A DNA stretch of 64,000 nt from an uncultured Clostridia bacterium (lineage in GTDB: Bacteria > Bacillota > Clostridia > Christensenellales > Aristaeellaceae), in the NCBI GenBank assembly GCA_947166385.1, contig CAMVEB010000009.1, positions 1-64,000 of the forward strand, read 5' to 3'. A program made the position numbers and the translations under genes. Position 1 is the first letter of the stretch, and each line of letters opens with the position of its first letter. Shown here in pieces: positions 52,853 through 62,325 of this stretch. Below the pieces are notes generated by a model. The model was not told where the DNA came from, did not search any database, and was given only the letters and a program-made list of their open reading frames with translations.

Positions 52853-53956
52853 ATGAAAAAACTGATCGCTCTGATCTGTGCCCTGGCCCTGCTGGTGGGC
52901 CTGACAGCGGTCCCGGCCGCGGCGGAAGGCGGAAAGCCGTTGAAGATCCTGTTCCTTTCCTCCACCGGGGTGGACGACGGGGGTTTCAATGAGGACTGCT
53001 ATGCCGGCATCAAGGGGTTCCTGGCGGATCATCCCGACTGCACCGTGACCGATGTCAAGGAGCCCGATATGGCGGAGCTGATCCCGACGGTGGAAAAGCT
53101 TGCCGGCGACTATGATGTGTTCGTGCTTCCGGGATACAACTTCGGCGGCATCGGCGATATCGTGCTGGCGAACCCTGACAAGTATTTCCTGGTGGTGGAC
53201 TCCGCGATCCAGGACAGCGAGGGGAACCCGGTGGCGGCAAACAACGCGTTCACCATGACATACAAAGAGCAGGAAGGCGGATTCATGGCCGGCCTCGCGG
53301 CGGCGCTGTCCACGAAGAGCAATAAGGTCGCCGTGATCAACGGCATGGCCTTCCCCTCCAATGTCAACTATGAGTACGGCTTCATGAGCGGCGTATACTA
53401 TGCGAACACGAAGTTAGGGACGGCCGCCGAATGCGTGGAAATTCCTTCCTTCGCGGGCACCGACCTGAACGGCGTGAACGTCGGCGGCAACTATATCGGC
53501 GCATTTACCGATCCCGCGACCGGGAAGGTCGTCGCGGAATCCCTGATCCATGAAGGATGCGACGTGCTGTTCACAGCGGCCGGCGATTCTGGCAACGGCG
53601 CCCTGACCGCGGTCAAGGAAGCGGACGGCGTCTGGTTCATCGGGTGCGACGTGGATCAGTTTGACGACGGCGCCAAGGGCGACGGGAACGTGGTGCTGAC
53701 TTCCGCGCTGAAGGTGATGCACCTGGACGTGCAGCGCCAGCTGGAGGCAATCTACAACGGGACCTTCGTCGGCCAGGATGCGCTGCTGGGCGCGGAAACC
53801 GAATCCACGGGCTACGTCTTCACGGAAGGCCGCCAGCAGCTGACGGAAGACGCGCTGGCCAAAATGGCGGAATGCTATGAACTGATGAAGAAGGGCGAGA
53901 TCATTCCTCCTTCCTGGACGGAATACTCCGTGACGGATTTCCCGGGACTGAAGTAA
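52853..53956 (+). CDS. BMP-family ABC substrate-binding protein
   Basis: A 367-residue exported binding protein of the BMP (PnrA/TmpC) family, whose characterised members bind nucleosides or purines. The signal peptide is MKKLIALICALALLVGLTA with cleavage near AAAEG. ILFLSSTGVDDGGFNEDCY, QEGGFMAGLAAALSTKSNKV and FTAAGDSGNGALTAVKEADG are family motifs. Start at 52853 follows AAAGAGGAGG. The ATPase and permease genes follow after a terminator, and the setting suggests purine or nucleoside uptake. Confidence 0.87.
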   Translation: MKKLIALICALALLVGLTAVPAAAEGGKPLKILFLSSTGVDDGGFNEDCYAGIKGFLADHPDCTVTDVKEPDMAELIPTVEKLAGDYDVFVLPGYNFGGIGDIVLANPDKYFLVVDSAIQDSEGNPVAANNAFTMTYKEQEGGFMAGLAAALSTKSNKVAVINGMAFPSNVNYEYGFMSGVYYANTKLGTAAECVEIPSFAGTDLNGVNVGGNYIGAFTDPATGKVVAESLIHEGCDVLFTAAGDSGNGALTAVKEADGVWFIGCDVDQFDDGAKGDGNVVLTSALKVMHLDVQRQLEAIYNGTFVGQDALLGAETESTGYVFTEGRQQLTEDALAKMAECYELMKKGEIIPPSWTEYSVTDFPGLK

Positions 53957-53968
53957 GTCTCTCTTTTT

Positions 53969-54007
53969 GAAACGCTCTCTCCTGAAGGGAGAGCGTTTCC
54001 CTTTTTT
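53969..54007 (+). terminator. Terminator after the binding-protein gene
   Basis: GAAACGCTCTC pairs with GAGAGCGTTTC (stem 53969-53999, short loop), followed by a six-T run. It lies between the binding protein and the ATPase genes, so transporter parts downstream are probably made in smaller amounts by read-through. Confidence 0.75.
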
Positions 54008-54048
54008 ATTTCTTTCTGATGATTTCTTTCTAAGCGGACGGTGAACAC

Positions 54049-55593
54049 ATGAGCGATTATAAGAGCGATTATATCGTGGAAATGCGGCATATCACAAAAC
54101 GCTTTCCGGGGATCATTGCCAACGACGATGTTTCTCTTGAAATCCGGAAGGGCGAGGTTTACGCGCTGCTGGGGGAGAACGGCGCCGGAAAGTCCACGCT
54201 GATGAGCATCCTGTTCGGGACGTATGAACCGGACGAGGGGGAGATCCTGGTGAACGGGAAACCGGTGAAATTCCATTCCTCCACCGACGCGACCGCCTGC
54301 GGAATCGGCATGGTGCACCAGCACTTCAAGCTGGTGGAGCCTTTTACCATCGCGGAAAACATTGTGCTGGGCGTCGAACCGGAGGAAAAGAAGCTGGGGA
54401 TCCTGCCGTGGGTGAACATCCGGAAAGCCAACCAGCAGATCGCGGAGCTGTCCAGAGCATACGGGCTGGAGGTCAACCCGACGGACCGGATTGCGGATGT
54501 GCCGGTGTCCGTGCGCCAGCGGGTGGAAATCCTGAAGATGCTCTACCGCGGCGCGGAAATCATGATTTTTGATGAGCCCACCGCCGTGCTGACACCGCAG
54601 GAAATCGACTTTCTGCTCCAGATCATCGATAACCTCCGGAAGGATGGAAAAACCATCATCCTGATTACCCACAAGATTGCCGAGATCAAACGGGTGGCCG
54701 ACCGCTGCGCGATTCTTCGGCAGGGGCGGCTGATCGATATCCGGGAGGTGGCCGACGCTTCGGCCCAGGAGCTGGCGGATCTGATGGTGGGCCGGCAGGT
54801 GAAGTTTATGCTGGAGAAGACAGCCCCGCAGTTCAGGGCGCCCGTGCTGGAGGTTCAGGGGCTGACGGTGAAGAACGAACATAAGTTTGACGTGGTCAAA
54901 GATGTTTCGTTCACCGTGCATGGCGGTGAAATCTTCGCGATTGCCGGGGTGTCCGGAAACGGCCAGGGAGAGATTGCGGACGCGATTGCCGGCCTGCTGA
55001 AAGCGGCGTCCGGGAAGGTGCTGCTGAACGGGAAGGATATCACCGCGATGCCTGTCCGGGAGCGGGCGCTGGCGGGACTGTCCTACATCCCGGAGGACCG
55101 GCACGAGACCGGGACCATTCCGGACATGATGCTGAGGGAAAACCTGGCGCTGCGGGAGTATTACAAGGAGCCTTTTTCCCGGCGGGGGATCCTGCATCAG
55201 GAGGCTTTCCGCAGCTATTCGGAGCAGCTGATCCAAACCTACGACATCCGGTGCGCCCAGGGGCCTGAGACTGTGCTGCGGTCCATGTCCGGCGGAAACC
55301 AGCAGAAGGCGATCGTCGGCCGGGAAATTGAGGAACAGACCGACCTGATCATCTTTGTGCAGCCCACCCGCGGGCTGGATATCGGCGCGATTGAAAACAT
55401 CCACCGCCAGATTCTTCAGGAACGGGAGCGGGGCGCCGCGATCCTTCTGATCTCCCTGGAACTGGAAGAAATCATGGCGCTGGCGGATACGATCGGGGTG
55501 CTGTACCGGGGCGAAATCCTGAAGATTGACGCGGCGGAGAAGATGACCACGCAGGAAGTCGGCCGCTATATGATGGGGGTGAAGGAAGCATGA
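54049..55593 (+). CDS. Nucleoside-type ABC transporter ATPase (double NBD)
   Basis: A 514-residue protein with two ABC ATPase halves, as in sugar and nucleoside (NupO/YufO) importers. The first half has LLGENGAGKSTLMSILFG, SVRQRVEILKMLYRG and MIFDEPTAVLT. The second has IAGVSGNGQGEIADAIAGL, in which the Walker Lys is replaced, and SGGNQQKAIVGREI with VQPTRGLDIGA. The degenerate second site is usual for this family. It powers the two permeases that follow, overlapping the first by 4 bases. Confidence 0.9.
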   Translation: MSDYKSDYIVEMRHITKRFPGIIANDDVSLEIRKGEVYALLGENGAGKSTLMSILFGTYEPDEGEILVNGKPVKFHSSTDATACGIGMVHQHFKLVEPFTIAENIVLGVEPEEKKLGILPWVNIRKANQQIAELSRAYGLEVNPTDRIADVPVSVRQRVEILKMLYRGAEIMIFDEPTAVLTPQEIDFLLQIIDNLRKDGKTIILITHKIAEIKRVADRCAILRQGRLIDIREVADASAQELADLMVGRQVKFMLEKTAPQFRAPVLEVQGLTVKNEHKFDVVKDVSFTVHGGEIFAIAGVSGNGQGEIADAIAGLLKAASGKVLLNGKDITAMPVRERALAGLSYIPEDRHETGTIPDMMLRENLALREYYKEPFSRRGILHQEAFRSYSEQLIQTYDIRCAQGPETVLRSMSGGNQQKAIVGREIEEQTDLIIFVQPTRGLDIGAIENIHRQILQERERGAAILLISLELEEIMALADTIGVLYRGEILKIDAAEKMTTQEVGRYMMGVKEA

Positions 55594-56771
55594 AAAAGAA
55601 AAACCTGCTTCTGGCCCGGCGGCTGACCGGGCGTCATGCCTCCCTGTGGGTTTCCGTGCTGGCCATCCTCCTGATGCTGGTCACCGCCGGCATTCTCCTC
55701 CTGGCGATGGGGAAAAACCCGCTGGCCGCGTTCCGGAGCTTCCTCCAGGGATGCGGAATGCTGCCCAAGGAAAACTACGGCGGCGGAAGCGGGATGCTGA
55801 CGGATCTGCTGGATTTTCTGAATTACCTGGCGCCGCTGATCCTGGCTTCCCTGGCTTTTATCGCGGCGTTCAAGGCCGGCCTGTTCAATATCGGCATCTC
55901 CGGCCAGATGATGCTGGCCGGGTTTACGGCCACGGTGCTGGTCGGCTATAACAAGGCGCTTTCCCCGGTGATCGCGAAACCGCTGGTGCTGCTGATCGGC
56001 CTGGTGGTCGGTGGGCTGACCGGGGCCCTGATCGGATATCTGAAATACAGATTCAATATCCATGAAGTGGTATCCACCATCATGCTCAACTATATCATCA
56101 GCTATCTGACGGGATTCTTTATCAACAACAACTATGTGGACATGATGACGCGGAACAGCAGAACCTGCACGCCGGAGGCCCGGCTGACCCTGACCAATGT
56201 GATGATCGGGGATCTGAAAGGGAAGATTCCACTCGGGCTGATCATCGCGATTCTTGTGGCGCTGCTGGTATCCTTCGTCTTCCGGAAAACCGTGCTTGGC
56301 TTTGAAATCAAGGCGGTGGGGATGAACCGGCGCTGCTCCCAGTATACCGGGATCCGGGTCAGCAGGATCATCCTGCTTTCCATGGGTTTTTCCGGCGCGA
56401 TCGCGGGACTGGCCGGCGTGGCGTACTATCTGGGATATACCAATACCATCATTCCGAAATCCCTCCCCGGCATGGGGTACGATTCCATTTCCGTGGCGCT
56501 GCTGGGCAGCGGATCCCCGATCGGGGCCCTGTTTGCGGCAGTGGTGGTTTCCATCTTCCAGCAGGGCGCCAACTATATGAGTTCCAGCATCGGTGTGGCG
56601 AAGGAGATTGCCTCGCTGATCACCGGCATCCTGCTGCTCTTTGCTTCCTGCGGCAACTATATGAAGTTCCGCGCAGAACGGAAAATACAGCAGGCGGCGG
56701 ATCTGGCGCCCCGGAGCGTTCCTGCTCCGGCGGCCGGGAAACCGGGTGACAGGGGGGTGAAGACGCTGTGA
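55590..56771 (+). CDS. ABC transporter permease (nucleoside-type)
   Basis: A 393-residue permease with about nine helices of the branched-chain/nucleoside permease family (NupP/YufP-like). FKAGLFNIGISGQMMLAGFT, FNIHEVVSTIMLNYIISYLT and FEIKAVGMNRRCSQYTGI, followed by MGFSGAIAGLAGVAYYLG, are recognisable. Start overlaps the ATPase gene; end overlaps the next permease by 4 bases. Confidence 0.88.
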   Translation: MKKKNLLLARRLTGRHASLWVSVLAILLMLVTAGILLLAMGKNPLAAFRSFLQGCGMLPKENYGGGSGMLTDLLDFLNYLAPLILASLAFIAAFKAGLFNIGISGQMMLAGFTATVLVGYNKALSPVIAKPLVLLIGLVVGGLTGALIGYLKYRFNIHEVVSTIMLNYIISYLTGFFINNNYVDMMTRNSRTCTPEARLTLTNVMIGDLKGKIPLGLIIAILVALLVSFVFRKTVLGFEIKAVGMNRRCSQYTGIRVSRIILLSMGFSGAIAGLAGVAYYLGYTNTIIPKSLPGMGYDSISVALLGSGSPIGALFAAVVVSIFQQGANYMSSSIGVAKEIASLITGILLLFASCGNYMKFRAERKIQQAADLAPRSVPAPAAGKPGDRGVKTL

Positions 56772-57727
56772 ATAAAGTGTTTACGGACGGCCTTTCCTTT
56801 GCCCTTCCGCTGCTGATCATGGCGATCGGCGCGCTGTATTCGGAAAAGAGCGGCGTGACCAACCTGGCTGTGGAAGGCTTCCAGGGAGTCGGCGCCTTCT
56901 TCGGCGCGCTGGCGGCCACGCTGTTTGCCCCGCTGATTGGAAACGGGAACCAGGCGATCATCTATATCGCGATGGTCTGCGCTGCCATCGGAGGCGCGCT
57001 GTTTTCCTGCATCCATGGGCTGCTGTGTATCCGTTTCCGGGCGAACCAGGTGATCAGCGGCGTGGTCATCAATATTCTGTCGGTGGCGCTGACCGCCTTC
57101 TGCACCAGCGCCGCGAACGCGGCGATCAGCGGCAACGCGTCCAACAAATTCGTACTGGATGTGTCGAGCAAGTTTACCGTTCCGCTGCTGTCCAAAATCC
57201 CCTGGATCGGCGGACTGTTCACCGACATGTATCCTTTTGAGATCATCATTGCCGTCTTGGTGGTGGTTCTGTGGTACCTGATGAACAGGACGCGGTTCGG
57301 GATGCGGCTCCGGGCCTGCGGCGAAAACCCGCAGGCGGTGGACGCGGCCGGCGCCAATGTGACCCGGATCCGCTGGATGGCCGTGATCATTTCCGGCGCG
57401 CTTTCAGGCATCGGGGGCATCTGCTTCGCCTATTCGCTGCTGGGCAATTTCTCTCCCAGCATCTATCAGGGATTCGGCTATCTGGCGATCGCGGCCATGA
57501 TTTTCGGAAACTGGAATATCGGGCCGACGACGCTCGCCTGCCTGGCTTTCGGCCTGGCCAAATCCGGCGGGCTCCAGCTGTGCATCGCGGCAAAGCTGCC
57601 CAGCAATTACACCGACCTGTTCCTGCTGCTGCCCTACGTGCTGACCCTGCTGCTGCTGATCTTCTTCTCCAGAAAAAATCACCCGCCGAAAGCGGCGGGC
57701 GAGCCCTGGGACAAGAGCAAACGGTGA
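56768..57727 (+). CDS. ABC transporter permease (nucleoside-type)
   Basis: A 319-residue second permease (NupQ/YufQ-like) with about nine helices. LIMAIGALYSEKSGVTNLAV and FRANQVISGVVINILSVALT and MRLRACGENPQAVDAAGANV, plus GALSGIGGICFAYSLLGNF, fit the family. It completes one importer with the three genes before it. Confidence 0.88.
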   Translation: MNKVFTDGLSFALPLLIMAIGALYSEKSGVTNLAVEGFQGVGAFFGALAATLFAPLIGNGNQAIIYIAMVCAAIGGALFSCIHGLLCIRFRANQVISGVVINILSVALTAFCTSAANAAISGNASNKFVLDVSSKFTVPLLSKIPWIGGLFTDMYPFEIIIAVLVVVLWYLMNRTRFGMRLRACGENPQAVDAAGANVTRIRWMAVIISGALSGIGGICFAYSLLGNFSPSIYQGFGYLAIAAMIFGNWNIGPTTLACLAFGLAKSGGLQLCIAAKLPSNYTDLFLLLPYVLTLLLLIFFSRKNHPPKAAGEPWDKSKR

Positions 57728-57746
57728 AACCGGGGAACAGAACCGG

Positions 57747-57989
57747 TCAGCTGTCCTCTGCTCTCCAGAAAACATGATACCCATCAGGCTGCTCCAGGGC
57801 GAGCTGCTCCATCTCCTCCGTACGGGGGAGCGATTCCGGGTCTTCCGTTTCGATCCGGACACAGGTGCCGCAGCTGCTGGAAAGCATACGCGGAACCGGC
57901 ATCATCCTCGCGGGGATGCCGGTTTTGTCGCATTGCTTTTTACAGCGCATGGCGCCGAAATGGGAAAAGAACGTGGCGATAACGATCAT
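57747..57989 (-). CDS. DUF3343 putative Se/S carrier protein
   Basis: An 80-residue protein of the DUF3343 group. IVIATFFSHFGAMRCKKQCD opens it, and the conserved C-terminal LSSSCGTCVRIE carries a CxxC. DUF3343 proteins lie next to selenium/sulfur trafficking genes, as here: the TusA-like gene overlaps by 4 bases. A role in passing persulfide or selenide is inferred from context. The gene is on the minus strand and converges on the transporter operon. Confidence 0.82.
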   Translation of the reverse strand: MIVIATFFSHFGAMRCKKQCDKTGIPARMMPVPRMLSSSCGTCVRIETEDPESLPRTEEMEQLALEQPDGYHVFWRAEDS

Positions 57990-58192
57990 TTCTGAATCTT
58001 CAGGGTAAACTCGCCGTCCGCTTCGACGGAAGAGACTTGATACCCCTGATGCTCCGCGTAACGGGTGACGTTTTCTTTGGAGACACGGTTATCCACGGTG
58101 ATTTCATAAGAACTGTCCCCGCTCTTCATCGCCTGACTGATCAGGATGACCGGTTCCGGGCAGGAAAGTCCGCGCGCGTCCACTTTTGTCAT
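57986..58192 (-). CDS. TusA/YedF-type sulfur or selenium carrier
   Basis: A 68-residue TusA-fold protein. VDARGLSCPEPVILISQAM contains the CPxP Cys that carries sulfur or selenium. It corresponds to the N-terminal domain of YedF; the usual second DsrE-like domain is missing, which makes this a stand-alone carrier. Encoded with YedE and DUF3343, so it probably accepts selenium from the transporter or desulfurase and hands it on. Confidence 0.87.
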   Translation of the reverse strand: MTKVDARGLSCPEPVILISQAMKSGDSSYEITVDNRVSKENVTRYAEHQGYQVSSVEADGEFTLKIQK

Positions 58193-58225
58193 GATGATGA
58201 TCTCCTTTGAATCAGATGGTTTGGT

Positions 58226-59332
58226 TTACCTGTTTTTCCTGTTCCGGGCGATGTTGCACTCGCCGATAATAATCACCACGATGATGCCGATGATCACCGC
58301 GATTTTCCCGTTGTCCGTCGGGCCCGCTCCGCTGGACGCCAGCTTGAAATTGTGCGCGAAAGCGGCGCCGAGCAGAAGACCGACGACGGTCATGGCGCTG
58401 TCGGTGTTGCCTTCGCCGGCAAGAACCAGCTGACGAAGCGGGCACCCGCCGAGCAGCACGCAGGCAAAGCCGACAAGCAGCATGCCCAGCGCGTTCCACA
58501 GGCCGTCCATATGAGCGACCGGCTGTCCTTCAAAGGCGAAGGTAAAATAGGTGCCGGATGTCGCGGCGGTGAAGATCAGGTTCATGATCAGCGCCGAGAC
58601 ACAGATGGCCGCAAAGCCGAGCAGCAGCTTGAACTCTTTGAAGAGGATCGCGTCCCGGATGCCGCCGACCATGCACAGGCGGGTCCGCTGGGCCAGGCCG
58701 CCGACGATCAGGCCGGCCAGCAGGCTGATCCAAGTGGCCGCGTGCAGCAAACCGGGGCCGGGGTTGGGATTTTCCTCTGTGGCCGTGGTGAATTTCAGCA
58801 GCGAGGGAACCAGAAGCAGCAGGAGGAGCAGCGCCGCAGCGATTACCGGGAGGGCGGAGCCTTCCGACGCAGGGAGCCTGTAGGTCCGCTTCAGGGAATA
58901 CCCTCTCTTCAGATAAAGGACGCCGCAGCCGATGCCGGCGGCAAAACCGACCAGACCGAGGATGGCGTTCAGATCACCGCCCGCGATCCGCAGGATCATC
59001 CGGAACGGGCAGCCGAGGAACATCAGGCAGCCGATCATGGCGAAGAAACCGAGAACCAGGCGGGTCATCGGAGAACTGCCACCGCGGGGAGAAAACTCCT
59101 TCTTCGCCAGAGAGAGCAGGAAACTCCCCAGAATGATCCCGATGATCTCCGGGCGCAGATACTGCACGGCGCCGGCGCTGTGAAGCCCCAGCGATCCGGC
59201 GGTATCCCGGATAAAACAGGCGATGCAGAAACCCATGTTCTTCGGATTGCCCAGCAGCACCAGGGCGGTCGAGATCACCCCGATGATCAGTCCGGCAATG
59301 ATAATCTGCCATTTTTCCTTTGACTTTGTCAA
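58226..59332 (-). CDS. yedE: YedE-family putative selenium transporter
   Basis: A 368-residue YeeE/YedE membrane protein with nine or more helices. GFCIACFIRDTAGSLGLH, MFLGCPFRMILRIAGGDLNA, AQRTRLCMVGGIRDAILF and LLGGCPLRQLVLAGEGNTDS hold the conserved Cys residues of the thiosulfate/selenium transport group. The start is a TTG at 59332 with GGAG eight bases upstream; the longer frame to 59419 lacks a ribosome site. It is transcribed away from the desulfurase-LysR pair across a shared promoter region. Confidence 0.88.
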   Translation of the reverse strand: MTKSKEKWQIIIAGLIIGVISTALVLLGNPKNMGFCIACFIRDTAGSLGLHSAGAVQYLRPEIIGIILGSFLLSLAKKEFSPRGGSSPMTRLVLGFFAMIGCLMFLGCPFRMILRIAGGDLNAILGLVGFAAGIGCGVLYLKRGYSLKRTYRLPASEGSALPVIAAALLLLLLLVPSLLKFTTATEENPNPGPGLLHAATWISLLAGLIVGGLAQRTRLCMVGGIRDAILFKEFKLLLGFAAICVSALIMNLIFTAATSGTYFTFAFEGQPVAHMDGLWNALGMLLVGFACVLLGGCPLRQLVLAGEGNTDSAMTVVGLLLGAAFAHNFKLASSGAGPTDNGKIAVIIGIIVVIIIGECNIARNRKNR

Positions 59333-59383
59333 TGTTTTCACTCCAGTCAGCTGTGCGCGGAACGCACATTTTTTATTGGAAAC

Positions 59384-59412
59384 AGTATATCCTTGCGTCC
59401 CGCGTGTGTCCA
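59384..59412 (-). promoter_or_regulatory. Promoter of the yedE operon
   Basis: On the minus strand, -35 TGGACA (59407-59412) and -10 TATACT (59384-59389), spaced 17 bases, each one mismatch from consensus. Divergent from the promoter at 59429. Confidence 0.6.
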
Positions 59413-59428
59413 ATATCATTTATCAGGA

Positions 59429-59457
59429 TTGGATTCGCATTTATTATGTGTTATAAT
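59429..59457 (+). promoter_or_regulatory. Promoter of the desulfurase-lysR operon
   Basis: TTGGAT (59429-59434) and perfect TATAAT (59452-59457), 17 bases apart, with an extended -10 TG just before. It overlaps the near-palindrome at 59437-59463. Confidence 0.65.
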
Positions 59458-59463
59458 GAATGC
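59437..59463. promoter_or_regulatory. 27-bp near-palindrome, candidate operator
   Basis: GCATTTATTAT and ATAATGAATGC are inverted copies matching at 10 of 11 positions, separated by five bases (GTGTT). The site covers the -10 box of the desulfurase-LysR promoter. A regulator bound here would block that promoter; the encoded LysR protein is the obvious candidate. Confidence 0.5.
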
Positions 59464-59489
59464 CATCTTCAGAAAGGGCGGGGGATACC

Positions 59490-60680
59490 ATGCAGCGGAT
59501 CAATCTGGATCAGGCCAGTACAAGCTTTCCCAAAGCGCCGGGGACAGCGGACGCCGTTTTCCGCTATCTCACGGAGTGCGGCTGCAATATCAGCCGCGGC
59601 GGCTATCAGGGCGCCTATTCGGCGGAGGAGCTGGTCTATGAGACCCGGGTTCTGCTGTGCCGGCTGCTGGGCGGAAAGAATCATGCGCCGGATCCGAAAC
59701 AGGTCATTTTCACGAAAAACATCACGGAGAGCCTGAATGTCCTGATCCGGGGCCTGCTCCGGCCGGGGGACCATGTGCTTGTTTCGTCCATGGAGCATAA
59801 CGCGGTGATGCGCCCGCTGGCACAGCTGGAGAAGCGGGGAATCCGGTTCACCCGCGTTCCCTGCGACAGGGACGGATCGATGAACCCGGAGGATCTGGAA
59901 GCGCTGATCGAACCAGCGACCCGGGCGGTGGTCATGCTTCATGCCAGTAATGTATGCGGAACCGTGCTCCCGGCCGCGGAGGTCGGAGCCGTCTGCCGCG
60001 CGCACGGCCTCTTTTTCATCCTGGATACCGCCCAGACCGCCGGGATCCTGACGATCGACATGGCGGCGATCGGCGCGGATGCCCTGGCCTTTACCGGGCA
60101 CAAAGGGCTGCTCGGCCCGCAGGGAACGGGGGGCTTCCTGATCCGGGAAAGCCTGGCGGAAAAGCTGGAACCTCTGATCACCGGGGGAACCGGCAGCCTC
60201 AGTCACACGGAGGAGACGCCGCTGTTCCTGCCGGACAGGTTTGAGGCGGGAACGCTGAATCTTCCCGGGATTGCGGGGCTCCACGCGGCCCTTGCCTGGC
60301 TGCTGGACCGGCCGGAGGGCAGCATCCTCGTTCAGGAACAGAAACTGACAGAGTGTTTTCTGCGGAAGACGGAACCCCTGGAGGAAGAGGGATGGATCCG
60401 GATCATCGGGAAGCGTAGCACCGAAGGCCGGATCGGGGTGGTTTCGATGGTTCCGCTGACGCTGGATCCGGCAGAGCTGGCCTTCCGCCTGGATGAGGAC
60501 TACGGGATCGCGACGCGCGTCGGCCTGCACTGCGCGCCGGCGGCCCACAAAACGCTGGGGACCTGGCCGACGGGAACGGTCCGGTTCTCCTTCGGCGCTT
60601 TTAACACAGAAGAGGAGATCGATGAGGCGGTCAGCGCTGTATCCGCGCTTTGCCGCCCGGAGAGGAAAACATGGAACTGA
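59490..60680 (+). CDS. Cysteine desulfurase-like class V aminotransferase
   Basis: A 396-residue pyridoxal-phosphate enzyme of the class V group. [20 protein letters not shown] starts the fold. The cofactor Lys sits in [16 protein letters not shown], the His in [10 protein letters not shown] is replaced by Gln, and the mobile-loop Cys occurs in RVGLHCAP. It resembles the selenium-metabolism-associated desulfurase/selenocysteine-lyase-like proteins found with YedE and YedF, and could supply persulfide or selenide to them. It overlaps lysR by 10 bases. Confidence 0.85.
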   Translation: MQRINLDQASTSFPKAPGTADAVFRYLTECGCNISRGGYQGAYSAEELVYETRVLLCRLLGGKNHAPDPKQVIFTKNITESLNVLIRGLLRPGDHVLVSSMEHNAVMRPLAQLEKRGIRFTRVPCDRDGSMNPEDLEALIEPATRAVVMLHASNVCGTVLPAAEVGAVCRAHGLFFILDTAQTAGILTIDMAAIGADALAFTGHKGLLGPQGTGGFLIRESLAEKLEPLITGGTGSLSHTEETPLFLPDRFEAGTLNLPGIAGLHAALAWLLDRPEGSILVQEQKLTECFLRKTEPLEEEGWIRIIGKRSTEGRIGVVSMVPLTLDPAELAFRLDEDYGIATRVGLHCAPAAHKTLGTWPTGTVRFSFGAFNTEEEIDEAVSAVSALCRPERKTWN

Positions 60681-61597
60681 AACAGCTTGTCTCTTTCGCC
60701 AGCGTTGTCCGGCTCGGCAGTTTCAGCCGCGCGGCGGAGGAGCTTTATATCGCCCAGCCGACCATCAGCCTGCATATCCGCCAGATGGAGGAGGAATTGC
60801 AGACAAAGCTCCTTCTCCGGACCACCAAAAGCATCACGGTCACGGAGAAGGGCAGGGAAGTGTATGAGTACGCGGTCAGCATGCTTCAGCTCAGGGACCG
60901 GATTATCGAAAAATGTTCGGACGGGGAGCGGCGGATCATTCGTCTCGGTGCTTCGACGATTCCCTCGGCCTACATTCTGCCCGAGGTGCTGCCGGAATAT
61001 GTGAAGCGGAATCCCGCTACCTATTTTACGATTGACCAGGGGGACAGCCGGTCTGTGACGGAGAAGCTGGCGGAAGGGGTCATCGACCTCGCGCTGATCG
61101 GCATGAAGCCGTCTTCTCCGGAAATCGCCGCCGAACCTTTCTATGAGGACACCGTTGTGATCATTACCCCGGTCAGGGAACCGTTTCTGACCATGAAGGA
61201 GACCCGGTCCGCCACCCTGCAGAAACTGTTTGAGGCCCCGGTGATCCTGCGCGAAGAGGGCAGTGGAAGCCTGAAAGCGGCGGACGCTTTCCTGGCAAAG
61301 GCCGGATATGCGGAGAGCGATCTGCTTGTCGCCGCCAGAACCAACGATCCGGAGTCCATCAAAAATCTGGTGGCTCAGGGCCTGGGAATTTCCATGATTT
61401 CCTCGAAAGCGGCGGAGAACTACAGCCGGGAAAACCGCCTGCTGGTTTTCTCGTTCCCGGAGATTTCAGGCCGCCGCCTGCTCTATATCGCGACCAGGAA
61501 GCATGCCGCACTTTCCGAACGCGCGAAGGACTTCCACCGCTATCTGAAACAGTTTTACGCTTTCCCGCCGGAAAAGCAGGGAACGGGGAAATTTTAA
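60671..61597 (+). CDS. LysR-family regulator of selenium genes
   Basis: A 308-residue LysR-type regulator. Residues 1-60 are the winged helix ([40 protein letters not shown]), and the rest is the periplasmic-binding-like effector domain ([20 protein letters not shown]). It matches LysR proteins encoded with selenium genes. Divergent orientation with yedE and a palindrome over its own promoter suggest it controls both. Effector unknown. Confidence 0.87.
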   Translation: MELKQLVSFASVVRLGSFSRAAEELYIAQPTISLHIRQMEEELQTKLLLRTTKSITVTEKGREVYEYAVSMLQLRDRIIEKCSDGERRIIRLGASTIPSAYILPEVLPEYVKRNPATYFTIDQGDSRSVTEKLAEGVIDLALIGMKPSSPEIAAEPFYEDTVVIITPVREPFLTMKETRSATLQKLFEAPVILREEGSGSLKAADAFLAKAGYAESDLLVAARTNDPESIKNLVAQGLGISMISSKAAENYSRENRLLVFSFPEISGRRLLYIATRKHAALSERAKDFHRYLKQFYAFPPEKQGTGKF

Positions 61598-61618
61598 CAA
61601 TATTGCATAGTTTTCTTC

Positions 61619-61647
61619 TTGAAATCTTCATGTTTATCACGTATAAT
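61619..61647 (+). promoter_or_regulatory. Promoter of xpt
   Basis: TTGAAA (61619-61624) and perfect TATAAT (61642-61647), 17 bases apart. Only 44 bases separate the -10 from the start, too few for a purine riboswitch. Confidence 0.65.
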
Positions 61648-61691
61648 TTCAATCATTCCCGGACATAATATTCGTGTTTTTGGAGGATGTC

Positions 61692-62276
61692 ATGGAAGCA
61701 CTGTGCCGGATGATCCAGGAAAAAGGCAAGGGGATCGGGAATGATATCGTCAAGGTGGACATGTTTCTGAACCACCGGATTGATACAGCCCTGCTGTTTC
61801 AGATGGGCGAAGCCTGGGCGGAAGAATTCCGGGCGGACAGGCCGGAGATGGTCCTGACGGTGGAAGCCAGCGGGATTTCCATGGCGGTTGCCGCGGCGCA
61901 CGCGCTGGGAGATATTCCCGTTGTCTTTGCGAAGAAGAGCGCCACCGTGGTGCAGAACGACTCGGTGGTTCAGGCGCCGGTTTATTCCTTCACCCATAAA
62001 ACCCAGAATATGATCCGGATTGAAAAGCAGTATCTGCCGCGGGGCGCCAGGGTCCTGATTATTGATGACTTCCTGGCAGACGGGCAGGCGGCCCGGGGCC
62101 TGATGAACCTGTGCGAGCAGCAGGGCGCCGAGGTCATCGGCGTGGGCATCGCGGTGGAAAAGGGATTCCAGCCCGGCGGGAAAGCCCTGCGGGAGTCCGG
62201 CGTGCATCTTAAGTCTTTGGCAGTGGTTGACGGCATTGTGGACGGGAATATCGTCCTCAGGCCGGAAGACGACTGA
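61692..62276 (+). CDS. xpt: Xanthine phosphoribosyltransferase
   Basis: A 194-residue salvage enzyme (same length as Bacillus Xpt) joining xanthine to PRPP to give XMP. VKVDMFLNHRIDTALLFQMG is the N-terminal family signature. LTVEASGISMAVAAAHALG and RVLIIDDFLADGQAARGLMN, the PRPP-binding motif, follow. Start at 61692, with TGGAGG five bases upstream. It would recover part of the xanthine produced by Ade and GuaD. Confidence 0.93.
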   Translation: MEALCRMIQEKGKGIGNDIVKVDMFLNHRIDTALLFQMGEAWAEEFRADRPEMVLTVEASGISMAVAAAHALGDIPVVFAKKSATVVQNDSVVQAPVYSFTHKTQNMIRIEKQYLPRGARVLIIDDFLADGQAARGLMNLCEQQGAEVIGVGIAVEKGFQPGGKALRESGVHLKSLAVVDGIVDGNIVLRPEDD

Positions 62277-62325
62277 TCCAATAGAAGTCATTCCCAACCA
62301 ATCAAAAAGAGGAGGAACTGATCAC

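Noticed and set aside
61648..61691. Purine riboswitch expected before xpt
   Set aside because: Only 44 bases lie between the -10 box and the start, and no aptamer-like three-way pairing is seen.
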